In this document: positions 13,712 to 23,999 of the stretch, piece by piece | How the letters are laid out: every line of letters starts with the position of its first letter | How positions within the stretch are numbered: the first letter of the stretch is position 1 | Assembly (NCBI GenBank): GCA_963556695.1 | Contig: CAUWAG010000006.1 | Location: 2,480,001-2,544,000, forward strand | Length of the DNA: 64,000 nt | Direction of reading: 5' to 3' | Origin: Anthostomella pinea | Taxonomy: Eukaryota; Ascomycota; Sordariomycetes; Xylariales; Xylariaceae | Made by a program: the position numbers and the translations under genes | Notes under the pieces: model-generated | The model's input: only the letters and a program-made list of their open reading frames with translations | Told to the model about the DNA's origin: nothing | The model's database searches: none

Positions 13712-14429
13712 GTTAATAAGTGTTGAGAATATACCCTTATTAAATATTATTTTAGAAAAATTATAATTATACTAATTAATATACTTTTCTTACTTAAAAT
13801 TAACGTTTTTAAAATTACTTGTAACGATTAATAAGTTAAGACTTTATTGTTAATAAATTACTGATTTATTACTTATCAGAATAATAATCAACATTGAAAC
13901 GATAGTACTATAGATTTGTTTATAAAACTAACTAACTTACTTTAATAAGTTTTTCTTTAAAGCTTGTAAAGAATTAAAAATTTTGGAGTTAAACAAGCCT
14001 AGTTCGGTTTGAAAACGTTAAAAATAAAAATAAAACTTATCAGCTTTTACATAACTTTAAATAAATTAACTTGTAATAAAGTCGTTATAAAATTCAAATA
14101 CCTTTATATAAAAAATAAGAATACCCTGTTTGAATTCGGAAGAGGCTAAAGTATGGCGATTTAGTTTAACTAAGGAAGGAATCAAATTATTCTTTAATAA
14201 CTATCTAAGATTTTAATATTATAATAGTTAAAAATTAAGCCGAATGACATTTCAATAATTTCGTTATTATTCAGCTTAATATTTAAGTAAAAAACTTAAC
14301 TTGCTTAATATAACGTTTAATAAGAATAATAAGTTTTAGTTAACAATATAAAAGAACGAAATATAAGTAAACGGTTTTAAAAAAGCGTCGTTTTAATTTA
14401 AAACCAAGGTGTCTTAATACGAGTAGGTA

Positions 14430-14504
14430 TAAGTTAAAGATCTCAAATTAAAAAGGTTTAAATAGCATATACTTATAGGATTATACGGCCTTATTATCCT
14501 TTAT
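14430..14504 (+). repeat. 75-bp dispersed repeat, copy 1 of 2
   Basis: Matches 23823-23897 in the same orientation, sharing GTTAAAGAT, AAAAGG, the core ATATACTTATAG and CCTTATTA-CCTTTAT, with mostly transition differences. It probably marks a former retroelement end or leader; both copies are followed by sequence that looks like mutated coding DNA. Confidence 0.55.
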
Positions 14505-14690
14505 TTGATGTATTTGATGTATTAGATATATTGGTTGTATTGGATGTATTGGATGTATTGGATGTATTGGATGTATTGGATGTATTAGATGTATTAGATG
14601 TATTGAATCTATTGAATCCTGATTCATCTGATTCATCTGATTCATCTGATTTATTGTATTTATTGCATTTATTGCATTCATCTAGTTCAT
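14505..14690 (+). repeat. 9-bp minisatellite, GATGTATTG/GATTCATCT units
   Basis: About nine tandem copies of a 9-bp unit (GATGTATTG and variants with GATGTATTA) are followed by three TCTGATTCA units and then TTATTGTAT/TTATTGCAT units. The period is a multiple of three, so frames stay open on both strands and encode tripeptide repeats (Leu-Asp-Val on plus; Asn-Thr-Ser and Asp-Glu-Ser on one minus frame). Given the 75-bp repeat directly before it, it may be a repetitive stretch from a decayed retroelement Gag. I do not call it a gene. Confidence 0.75.
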
Positions 14691-14992
14691 CAAACTTGCG
14701 GTTCCGATTAGATATGAATTTTATCAGAATTTTTTAAATATTTAATAAAAACTATTTTATTAAGGTTTTGGCTTAGTTTTTTAATAGTATCTTTAATATT
14801 TTTAAACATTAAAAGTAATCGTTTAAATGTAATATAAATAATAATTATTAATGTTTTATAATAAGCCTTATTATTACTTCATAATTATTTTGGCATGCTT
14901 ACAAAGAAAACTTTAAGTAATTTTATAATATAATTAATAGTAAAGGCTTATATAACAAAAAGGTTTTTAAAACGAGTAAGCTAATATAAGGG

Positions 14993-15160
14993 TATTGCAC
15001 CGGCATGTCAGGCCGACTGACCACCGATCGGAGCCCTAAAACTCCACTATCACATCCCCTTAAAACGCCTAATTCCCACAAACATACCAGGATAGATTGA
15101 AGTATCCTCATATACCTACTTCTTAAAATCACCGCCATCACCTTGCTTCAGCATTCAGCT
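14993..15160. other. island of normal composition beside the TIR element, unidentified
   Basis: About 170 bp with C-rich plus strand and balanced composition, directly abutting the TA-flanked TIR element at 15161. After the element, a further short non-AT-rich stretch (15754-15770) may be its continuation, in which case the TIR element inserted into it. I find no terminal repeats and no coding frame. Confidence 0.35.
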
Positions 15161-15753
15161 ACACTCCCCGGCCATAAGTCTCCGAGCATCCCTGTTTTAC
15201 ACCAAAACACCCCAACTTTATGCGATCGTGATAAATCGAGTAAAATAGATACAACTTAAGTACTTATAGTACGTAAAGTTAAATTTACTGGAGTACTAAA
15301 ACGGTTTATTTGAAAACTTTGACATCTTAAAGATAAAGGTTGTAAATGTTACTTTATTAAAGGTTAAATTTTCGATAAAAATACTTTTCTAATATATCTA
15401 TTTTTTTAAAAATCTATCACAGAAAGTTTTTCGTCTTATACGTGTATTACATGTCATTTAATATTATATAACTTTATTACGACTTATACGATTTTTTAAA
15501 CATTTCTTATAGCTTCATTAAGATTTAAGATTTAAGGTTTTAAACTTTACTTTTATATGTCTATTTCTTAATATTTTAGTCGCTAAGAAAATAAATATTT
15601 AGAAATTAGTTACGAAAACTTCAGCATTTTCAAATATTAGTTTCTTATAATATCTCATTTTAAAAAGCTTTAAGTCTTTAGTTATAAAGCGTAAAGGTAG
15701 GGCATTTTGGTGTAAATGCGGGGATGCTCGGAGACTTATAACGGGTCAGTGTA
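15161..15753. mobile_element. Tc1/mariner-type element with ~60-bp TIRs and TA duplication, non-autonomous or RIP-degraded
   Basis: The left end from 15161 and the reverse complement of the right end from 15753 align without gaps for about 60 bp. Both start TACACT, contain CATAAGTC/TATAAGTC followed by TCCGAGCATCCC, then TTTACACCAAAA. The TA at each outer end fits the target duplication of Tc1/mariner/pogo elements. The inside (about 470 bp) is very AT-rich and has no transposase frame, so the element is a MITE or a small deleted copy that was RIP-mutated internally. Confidence 0.75.
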
Positions 15754-16467
15754 CCTTAACCCTCACAGCTTATAATTATTAGTAGGTTTAAAACGAATAG
15801 TCATATTAACTTTGTAGGTTAAATAATATGCTAGTTATTTCTTAATTTAAAACCTTTTACATATCATTAATACGAGTTAAACCTTTGTGTTATTCGTTTT
15901 TTATTAAAGTAATATTTATTATCGTATATTTTTATTAAAAGCTTTTAAGTAAATTTGTTGAAGATATATAAAGGATAAGTTTTTTAACGATTAAAGCTGT
16001 AAAAAAGTTTGTTCATAGTAATGAATGAATAGCTAGGTTTTAAAAACTAATTAACGTTTTTATTAGTTTTTTTTAAAAGTAAAAGACATTGCGGTATTTA
16101 ATATTTTTAACATACGCTAAAAAGAAGTACTTAGTTATGACTTTATTTGTAAGGGCTTTATTGGAAAGTTAAACATAGCCGAAAATCGGTTGTTTATATG
16201 TTTGTGTAAGTTTACTTTAACGTTTTTGATTATTTTGAATAATATATAAACAGCTTAATATATTTAAGATTAAATTAAAAAGCTTAGCGATATGATATAT
16301 TTGAACGGCGTGTTAAAATTGCTAAACGGAAGTATTAATAGGTTGTTTATCACTATAATTAACATAGCTGACAAGCGAGTTGACATTATAAGCGAGTTGG
16401 CACTCGTCATGAACTCTCCAACTGCCATGTCAAATAACTTCACCACAACGCATTCAGTTCAATTCAA

Positions 16468-16605
16468 TCAATCGGATTCCTCTTCCTCAGAGGTTTCTAT
16501 CTCTATTGTACAAGTTCGCGCATTATGGCCAGTATTGCCGCAAACGCCACACCGTTGCCCATGCGCTGCCGCCCGCCTCGGACGACGACTACCTTCACCC
16601 ATTTC
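16468..16605 (-). other. in-phase extension of transposase: CCHC zinc knuckle beyond amber codon
   Basis: Directly after the TAG, the same phase reads EMGEGSRRPRR... then RCGVCGNTGHNARTCT and an acidic tail EEEESD before TGA (16468-16470). The spacing is C-x2-C-x4-H-x4-C, a zinc knuckle. Coding composition and an intact knuckle suggest it was, or still is, the C terminus of the transposase, reached by readthrough or lost by mutation. Confidence 0.75.
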
Positions 16606-18174
16606 CTATTTTGCCAGCTCAGTACCATCCTTTGCAGCCTGAAGATCTACTGCATCTTCAACAGAAAGTACTCCTCTTTTCACTAGACGTTTGTTTTTTG
16701 TTTTCCGGCGTTTACTTAATAAGTGATTGGCCTCTTCTAGTTCGCGGACCCGGGAATTAACCAAAGCGACCTTATGCATAAGACCGTATGTAGCCTTCGA
16801 AAACGAGCTCAACGTATCAATTATTGATATAGGTGAGCTTCCCTGGTGGTTTCTGACTCGGTTTTGGATATAAACCGATTGGTTTACCGCTTCGTTAATG
16901 GTGGTAAGCGTCTTCGAAGTCCAAGTAATGGGTGGCAGATTGGGGTCTGGCGACGGTGTTCGTATGACAGCGACAGCATCCAGCTTTGAAATGACACTTT
17001 CTGGGTCAAAAGGAACAAGCCCAGTGGCACTGAAACCTGCTCGAATGTTTCCTGGCGTCATAGTAGCGTTGTGTGCTTCACAAAATGCTGCAAGGAAGTC
17101 CTCCTTTGAAACGTGGGTTATATGACGCCGGATGAGATCCTCAATCATGCGACCGTAAGCTCGTTTGAGCGGGCTAAAACAGCCGACATCTAGAGGCTGG
17201 AGCCTGTGTGACGAGTGGGCAGGCATACAAAGGGTGATAATGCCATTGTTCTGACAATAATCCTCAAAGACCTGGGAATGGTGGCTTTCGTGACCATCTA
17301 GGATGAGGAGGCGTTTACCAGCAGTCATACGCGGTCTGGTATACTTATCGAAATGCTGAATCCATTCCAAACCAATCTCATTCGTGGTCCACCCATTGTC
17401 GGACACGGCCACCTTCCAATCGCGTGGTAATATCGTGTCGCGATACCATGACGCGAGGTGGGTTTTGCCCTGTAGAATGATGAACGGCGGGACCACCCAA
17501 CCATCAGCATTAACAGCAGAGATTGCTGTAGACCATTCCCTGTTGCCTTGCTGAGCTTGTCTAGGCCTGCCACGTCTTTCGGCGCTTGTAACGACCATGC
17601 CGGACCCAATAATGCCCATCATAAACCCAGTCTCGTCGAAGTTATAAATATCCGCGTCTTGGATACCATGTTTCGCGGCTGCTGCTGCAACTTGGCGAAA
17701 CCATGCGCGATACGCGTCTGGATCCTCGTTCAAGACCCTCTGGTAGTCTATCTTCCGATGAAAACGTATCCGGAGGCCTGGTGTACGTTTGATGAAGTTC
17801 CGCGTCCAGTTCTTTCCAACGCGTCCAGCCCCACGCGCCGCCAATAATTGATTCGCTATATCTTCAACATAACTGTACCGGGGCAGAAATGCTCGCGCAT
17901 CCAGGTCGAGAATGAAGGAACAAATGGCATTCTCTTCGGAAACCATAAGTTTCAAAGTATTGGGCATGCTGTCGCGTCGTGATGGCATTCCTTTGACTCT
18001 ATTGCTCAAAGTGTAACAAGGGACGTTGAAGAGTTTCACAAGCTGAAATATAGGAATATGAGGGTCACGTCGTTTAGCTTGAACAGCTAGCTGCAAGTCT
18101 GATTTGTTATAACGCGGTGCCATTGTTGTTGGTGGAGATATGATGGTTTGAATCGTATTGGTTGGAAAGTTCAT
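16606..18174 (-). CDS. Fot1/pogo-family DDE transposase, copy 1
   Basis: Cut-and-paste transposase of 522 aa, from the first ATG in the frame (a second ATG lies 17 codons in, before APRYNKSD, and could be the real start because the first lies at the TIR edge). In order: an N-terminal psq/HTH-like segment (about 20-65), a CENP-B-type helix-turn-helix (about 100-140, with GKNWTRNFIKR), then the DDE catalytic core with Asp180 in NFDETGF, Asp293 in ILDGHESHH and Asp329 in PLDVGCFSPLK, a DD35D spacing as in Fot1-like elements. All catalytic acids are present and the frame is open, so it may be active. The frame stops at TAG (16606-16608), but it stays open in phase for 45 more codons (16605-16471) to a TGA, encoding a CCHC zinc knuckle (CGVCGNTGHNARTC). 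The TAG is one C-to-T change from CAG. Four residues differ from copy 2. Confidence 0.93.
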   Translation of the reverse strand: MNFPTNTIQTIISPPTTMAPRYNKSDLQLAVQAKRRDPHIPIFQLVKLFNVPCYTLSNRVKGMPSRRDSMPNTLKLMVSEENAICSFILDLDARAFLPRYSYVEDIANQLLAARGAGRVGKNWTRNFIKRTPGLRIRFHRKIDYQRVLNEDPDAYRAWFRQVAAAAAKHGIQDADIYNFDETGFMMGIIGSGMVVTSAERRGRPRQAQQGNREWSTAISAVNADGWVVPPFIILQGKTHLASWYRDTILPRDWKVAVSDNGWTTNEIGLEWIQHFDKYTRPRMTAGKRLLILDGHESHHSQVFEDYCQNNGIITLCMPAHSSHRLQPLDVGCFSPLKRAYGRMIEDLIRRHITHVSKEDFLAAFCEAHNATMTPGNIRAGFSATGLVPFDPESVISKLDAVAVIRTPSPDPNLPPITWTSKTLTTINEAVNQSVYIQNRVRNHQGSSPISIIDTLSSFSKATYGLMHKVALVNSRVRELEEANHLLSKRRKTKNKRLVKRGVLSVEDAVDLQAAKDGTELAK

Positions 18175-19532
18175 GACGAGTGCCAACTCGCTTGTAATGT
18201 CAACTCGCTTGTCAGCTACGTTATATCTTATTATATATTAAAAATATAACTTTGGCTAAGTCACTTTTACGTTCTTATACCACTTAAAATACACCTTTAA
18301 AACCTTGACGATAAAATATTATGTCTAAAACGTCTTTTAAACACCTTAAATTCTTTAATGATAATTACGTCACTTTTTAAATGACGTAATTGAATTATAT
18401 ACTTTACCTTATTTCGCCCTTTATTTACGTATTAATTTTAATTAAACGATTATATATTTAATATTTTATTTACTCGTAATAATTAACACGATAAGTAAGA
18501 AGGTAAAACTAAAAATGATAAAAGTACTGTACAACTAATAAGCTTTTTAGGCTAATCTTCGTCGTATTCTTTTTAAAATATTAAACGTTATTATAATATA
18601 GAAAAAAAGTTAGGCTTAAAAAATATTATTCCCTCAATATTAAACAGTTAAACTCTTTATATAAACGTTTTTTGCTGAAAAATACTAAACTTATTAAAAA
18701 CCTTAACCGTTAAAAGCTAGCTATAAACTAATAGATAATATAAAGTCGATAAGTTAAATCAAATATTAAATAAAAGACTTAAACGCTGATTAGCAATTTT
18801 TTTAAATAAAAACTATATAAAAACTAATAAAGTTTCATTAATGAATCGAAAATATAAATAATACTAATATTAAGATCAAAATAATGTTTATAAATAGATT
18901 GAAAAATTTAATCTTTTATTAAATTCTTATTATAATAGACTACCGCTTTAATTGTATAATCTATTTTAAAATACTTATTAATAAACCCTTGTAAAAAAGT
19001 TTAAGCATATAATGAGTCTATTTATAAGCCTACTTTTAAATAAACGGGATTTATTTTAGTATAAAATTTATGAAATATAATACGTTTTATTTTATATAAC
19101 TTTATAAAACGACCTATTTAATAAAATAAAGATCTAAGCAATTTTTAACCATATCCTTCACACAAATACGCTTCATATAACGCTTGTTTCAATAATTATT
19201 ATACGCATTTTTAATAAATTAACCGAAAAGATAAAAAGTTTGTTTATTAAGCAGCTTTTTAAAACATAGCTATTTATATTTAACTTTTTTTATTTTAGGT
19301 TTAAACTGTTTTTCATGCACCTTTTATTTTTCCAAATTATCTCATAATAATTCTAATTTTTTGACTATTTTATAAATCTTTTTATTTATTGAATAAACAT
19401 ACTATAGGCAAAGAGATATTATATTTAAGAATTAACGGTTGTTTAAATAGAAGAAAGCGCTTAAGAATAGAAAGAACAATATTACATAATTTGATCCCAA
19501 CCTTAAAAACTATAAAAATAAAAATATAATCG

Positions 19533-19763
19533 TGTGATGGTGCAGCTATCATTAGGGCCCTGTCACGTGCATGTCACGTGACTTGCCCAACGTTGTCCCG
19601 TTCTGAAAGGTGGAGCGTTGTAGAGCTGGTCGCACAGATTTATCACACCACACAATTCGGCTAGGGGACCTGATCTTCTTTCCCTTCTTTCCACCAAGAG
19701 ATTTTCGTACATATATAGTAATTGGAGCCCTTATGCTCAACAACCCTTATACAGAACGTGACA
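19533..19763 (+). mobile_element. solo LTR, family B, divergent copy 3
   Basis: Starts TGTGATGGTGCAG, ends GAACGTGACA and is flanked by AATCG on both sides (19528-19532, 19764-19768). It shares with copies 1 and 2 the start, a GTGACTTG block, the TTCGGCT...GATCTTCTTTCCC...CCACCA stretch and the GTGACA end, but the middle is divergent. Length 231 bp; GC-normal island in AT-rich DNA. Confidence 0.8.
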
Positions 19764-21590
19764 AATCGCTTTAAATAAAATAATGATTTTTATTAACGTT
19801 TATAAGTAAATGCTTTCCTTTTGATAAATATTATTAAGAAACCTGCCATCATGTAATAAAATAATAAACGTTGGTTTTAAAAGCGCCTTACTATATATAA
19901 AACTATCTTTAATAACGTTTTTAATGATATTAAAGAAAGCTTTGCCTGTTAAATAATTACTGCTATAAAAAAGTTTATTATTATTAATTTTAACTTTTTT
20001 AAATGTCGCTTTTGACAAAGTACGCCTCGATTTATTTATTTAATAAAAGATTTAATATACTCGCGTTATAAAGACTTTAAATAAGAATAATCGTAAGTAA
20101 TCAGAAGTTATAAATTAAATATGATTAATTATAAAACTAAATATTAAATAATTCTTTCGTACTTTTGTTTTTACTAACACTTTTAAATTATACATAAAGT
20201 AAGTTAATTAAAATAAGCTTATTTTTAAGGTACCTACTGCTAATTAATACTTCCAAGCTATTAGTTAAAAACGTAAAGTTTGAAAAAAAGCAATTTTTAT
20301 AAAACTTAATCTTATAATAATTTTTAGTATAATATGAAACCCGTTTGAGCCGTAAACGTAATAAAAATCGCTTTAATTAAAAGTTTAGATAAACGCGTCG
20401 CTATAATCGCCATAAGTAAGGTATAAAAACAATCGTTTTCACTTTTTTAATAAATAATAGAAAAATATAAAAAATATTGCAAAACGGAATACAAAAAATA
20501 GAAGAGAAATACAAACTATATTTACTTTACAAATAACGCCTTTAATTCTTTATAATATCAGACTTTACCGAATATTTTTTTACTTTTGAATATAATAAAA
20601 TCGATAGAAAATATTACGTTATTGATACAATTTAACAGTACAAGTATTATACGCGCTTTTTTAAGTTAGCAAACCTTAAAAAATATTCGTATTGTTATAT
20701 TTTTAAGCTTAATAAAACGTTATAAACCTTTTTGTTAAAGCCTTTTAGTAAACGTATATATAGCTTGTATTATAAATAACTAGTCTTTTATAACAGGTTA
20801 TTTTCTTACTTAAAAAATACCTTTACGTTTTAAAAACAGAAAAATCAATTTATTTATTTATTTAATAACTTAATTGTAAACCTTTAAAGCAAGGCTTAAC
20901 TTTATGATTTTTTTTTAAAAAGCATTTAGAAATTCTTTTTGGTTAAAACTCAGTTTTAAAAGTTTATAAATAACACTTTATTATCAAAATTCACGTATCA
21001 TTAAATATTAATAGTTTTTTTAAATAATTTAAACGTTAAAATTTATTTTGATTTTAATATAAGTAAGTATATAATTAATAATCAATTTATTAGTTTATCT
21101 TTTTTTATTAAAAGAATTACTGAAAGAAATAAAAAGACCTCAAAAAAACCCTTAAAAGTTTAAAACAATTTCTTTTTACTACTTATATAATAAATTAAAA
21201 CGATAAACATTAAAAAACTTTAATAAAATTTAAGCGCTTAGAATAAGTTTTTAGAAATAAAATCGAGCTTAAATTACTTTTCATTAATATTAATTATGAA
21301 ACTTTTACCGTCTTATTTATATAATTTAGAAACTCTGAAATCTTTGTTAAATATTTAATTATAATTATAAGCTTATATCTATTTAACTACTACATAATAA
21401 TTCATTATTTTATTTTAAAACAAACTATTATTATACACGCTTTATATAAACACTTATTCACTAGCCGTGATTCTTTAATTATAACTATTCATAACACTGT
21501 AATTAATAAAACTATAAAATATATTACCGTAGCTGACAAGCGCGTTGGCATTACAAGCGAGTTGGCATTACAAGCGAGTTGGCACTCGTC

Positions 21591-23159
21591 ATGAACTTTC
21601 CAACCAATACGATTCAAACCATCATATCTCCACCAACAACAATGGCACCGCGTTATAACAAATCAGACTTGCAGCTAGCTGTTCAAGCTAAACGACGTGA
21701 CCCTCATATTCCTATATTTCAGCTTGTGAAACTCTTCAACGTCCCTTGTTACACTTTGAGCAATAGAGTCAAAGGAATGCCATCACGACGCGACAGCATG
21801 CCCAATACTTTGAAACTTATGGTTTCCGAAGAGAATGCCATTTGTTCCTTCATTCTCGACCTGGATGCGCGAGCATTTCTGCCCCGGTACAGTTATGTTG
21901 AAGATATAGCGAATCAATTATTGGCGGCGCGTGGGGCTGGACGCGTTGGAAAGAACTGGACGCGGAACTTCATCAAACGTACACCAGGCCTCCGGATACG
22001 TTTTCATCGGAAGATAGACTACCAGAGGGTCTTGAACGAGGATCCAGACGCGTATCGCGCATGGTTTCGCCAAGTTGCAGCAGCAGCCGCGAAACATGGT
22101 ATCCAAGACGCGGATATTTATAACTTCGACGAGACTGGGTTTATGATGGGCATTATTGGGTCCGGCATGGTCGTTACAAGCGCCGAAAGACGTGGCAGGC
22201 CTAGACAAGCTCAGCAAGGCAACAGGGAATGGTCTACAGCAATCTCTGCTGTTAATGCTGATGGTTGGGTGGTCCCGCCGTTCATCATTCTACAGGGCAA
22301 AACCCACCTCGCGTCATGGTATCGCGACACGATATTACCACGCGATTGGAAGGTGGCCGTGTCCGACAATGGGTGGACCACGAATGAGATTGGTTTGGAA
22401 TGGATTCAGCATTTCGATAAGTATACCAGACCGCGTATGACTGCTGGTAAACGCCTCCTCATCCTAGATGGTCACGAAAGCCACCATTCCCAGGTCTTTG
22501 AGGATTATTGTCAGAACAATGGCATTATCACCCTTTGTATGCCTGCCCACTCGTCACACAGGCTCCAGCCTCTAGATGTCGGCTGTTTTAGCCCGCTCAA
22601 ACGAGCTTACGGTCGCATGATTGAGGATCTCATCCGGCGTCATATAACCCACGTTTCAAAGGAGGACTTCCTTGCAGCATTTTGTGAAGCACACAACGCT
22701 ACTATGACGCCAGGAAACATTCGAGCAGGTTTCAGTGCCACTAGGCTTGTTCCTTTTGACCCAGAAAGTGTCATTTCAAAGCTGGATGCTGTCGCTGTCA
22801 TACGAACACCGTCGCCAGACCCCAATCTGCCACCCACTACTTGGACTTCGAAGACGCTTACCACCATTAACGAAGCGGTAAACCAATCGGTTTATATCCA
22901 AAACCGAGTCAGAAACCACCAGGGAAGCTCACCTATATCAATAATTGATGCGTTGAGCTCGTTTTCGAAGGCTACATACGGTCTTATGCATAAGGTCGCT
23001 TTGGTTAATTCCCGGGTCCGCGAACTAGAAGAGGCCAATCACCTATTAAGTAAACGCCGGAAAACAAAAAACAAACGTCTAATGAAAAGAGGAGTACTTT
23101 CCGTTGAAGATGCAGTAGATCTTCAGGCTGCAAAGGATGGTACTGAGCTGGCAAAATAG
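21591..23159 (+). CDS. Fot1/pogo-family DDE transposase, copy 2
   Basis: 522-aa transposase, with the same domain order and the same Asp180/Asp293/Asp329 triad as copy 1. It differs at four residues, each from a single transition: G to R in the ATG/RLVPF segment, I to T in PP(I/T)TWTSK, T to A in IID(T/A)LSS and V to M in NKRL(V/M)KRG. The frame ends at the same TAG (23157-23159). The identical amber in both copies means it was already present in the copy that spread, or that it is tolerated. Near-identity implies recent transposition. The start was chosen as the first ATG in frame; the later ATG at 21642 is possible. Confidence 0.93.
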   Translation: MNFPTNTIQTIISPPTTMAPRYNKSDLQLAVQAKRRDPHIPIFQLVKLFNVPCYTLSNRVKGMPSRRDSMPNTLKLMVSEENAICSFILDLDARAFLPRYSYVEDIANQLLAARGAGRVGKNWTRNFIKRTPGLRIRFHRKIDYQRVLNEDPDAYRAWFRQVAAAAAKHGIQDADIYNFDETGFMMGIIGSGMVVTSAERRGRPRQAQQGNREWSTAISAVNADGWVVPPFIILQGKTHLASWYRDTILPRDWKVAVSDNGWTTNEIGLEWIQHFDKYTRPRMTAGKRLLILDGHESHHSQVFEDYCQNNGIITLCMPAHSSHRLQPLDVGCFSPLKRAYGRMIEDLIRRHITHVSKEDFLAAFCEAHNATMTPGNIRAGFSATRLVPFDPESVISKLDAVAVIRTPSPDPNLPPTTWTSKTLTTINEAVNQSVYIQNRVRNHQGSSPISIIDALSSFSKATYGLMHKVALVNSRVRELEEANHLLSKRRKTKNKRLMKRGVLSVEDAVDLQAAKDGTELAK

Positions 23160-23297
23160 GAAATGGGTGAAGGTAGTCGTCGTCCGAGGCGGGCGGCAGC
23201 GCATGGGCAACGGTGTGGCGTTTGCGGCAATACTGGCCATAATGCGCGAACTTGTACAATAGAGATAGAAACCTCTGAGGAAGAGGAATCTGATTGA
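23160..23297 (+). other. in-phase zinc-knuckle extension, copy 2
   Basis: Same 45-codon open extension as in copy 1, ending at TGA 23295-23297, with the CCHC knuckle CGVCGNTGHNARTC and the acidic EEEESD end preserved. Confidence 0.75.
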
Positions 23298-23822
23298 TTG
23301 AATTAAACTGAATGCGTTATGGTGAAGTTATTTGACATGGCAGTTAAAGAGTTCATGACGAGTGCCAACTCGCTTGTAATGTCAACTCGCTTGTCAGCTA
23401 CGTTAATTAAATCAATATTAACGTATAATGTTTAACGCGAAACGGGTTAGTTTCCTTACTTTGTTCAAAACTATTAAGTATATAATATTAAAATAGTTTG
23501 TAAAGATATACTTAACGAGTATATATACAAGGAAATATAGGTGAAAAGGCGTAAAAATATATAAATTAAGTATTATTATAAATAAGTGCTTATTAAATCT
23601 TACTTACTAGGGTATATATTACTTGCTAAGTATAATTTATTAAGATAATATGCCAATAAAATCGATTTAAGATATTTACAACGAGTAAATCTTTTAAAAT
23701 GACGTACTAGTCGCTAGATTTAATATTATATATATTAAACTTACTAGTCATTATAATGAAACTTGAAAAGAAATGTTATTATATAAAGCGTGTATATATA
23801 AGTGTATATCAATATATAGCTA

Positions 23823-23897
23823 CGGGTTAAAGATATTAAACTAAAAGGGTTAAAGCAGTATATACTTATAGTATTATAGTGCCTTATTAACCTTTAT
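23823..23897 (+). repeat. 75-bp dispersed repeat, copy 2 of 2
   Basis: Counterpart of 14430-14504, same orientation, slightly less degraded (GTATATACTTATAGTATTATAG core). Confidence 0.55.
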
Positions 23898-23999
23898 ATA
23901 ATTTATTTAAATGCTATAGTAGGTCTTTTTTACTATTATTTCTTAGTAATACGTATTTTACTTTCGAAGTTAATTTAATATTTACATATTACGAAATAA

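Larger units (their letters stand above)
16362..18221 (-). mobile_element. Fot1/pogo-family DNA transposon, copy 1
   Basis: An 1860-bp element with normal composition in AT-rich DNA. The ends are inverted repeats of about 54 bp, starting ACATAGCTGACAAGCG on the left and ACGTAGCTGACAAGCG (reverse complement) on the right, each flanked by TA (16360-16361, 18222-18223). Each TIR carries two imperfect 17-bp units ACAAGCGAGTTGGCATT. The single gene is a pogo-type DDE transposase. A near-identical copy lies inverted at 21527-23403. Confidence 0.95.
21527..23403 (+). mobile_element. Fot1/pogo-family DNA transposon, copy 2
   Basis: An 1877-bp element inverted relative to copy 1, with TA at both outer ends (21525-21526, 23404-23405). 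It starts CCGTAGCTGACAAGCG and its right end is the inverted ACGTAGCTGACAAGCG. The 17-bp size difference from copy 1 is explained by one extra ACAAGCG-GTTGGCATT unit in the left TIR (three units instead of two). The rest is almost identical to copy 1. Confidence 0.95.

Noticed and set aside
17548..17847. 99-aa ORF antisense to the transposase
   Set aside because: Mirror frame of the DDE core, present identically in both copies simply because the element is duplicated.
16362..23403. giant Starship-type mobile element with a tyrosine-recombinase captain
   Set aside because: No YR/DUF3435-like frame found anywhere in the window; elements here have their own short ends and target duplications.
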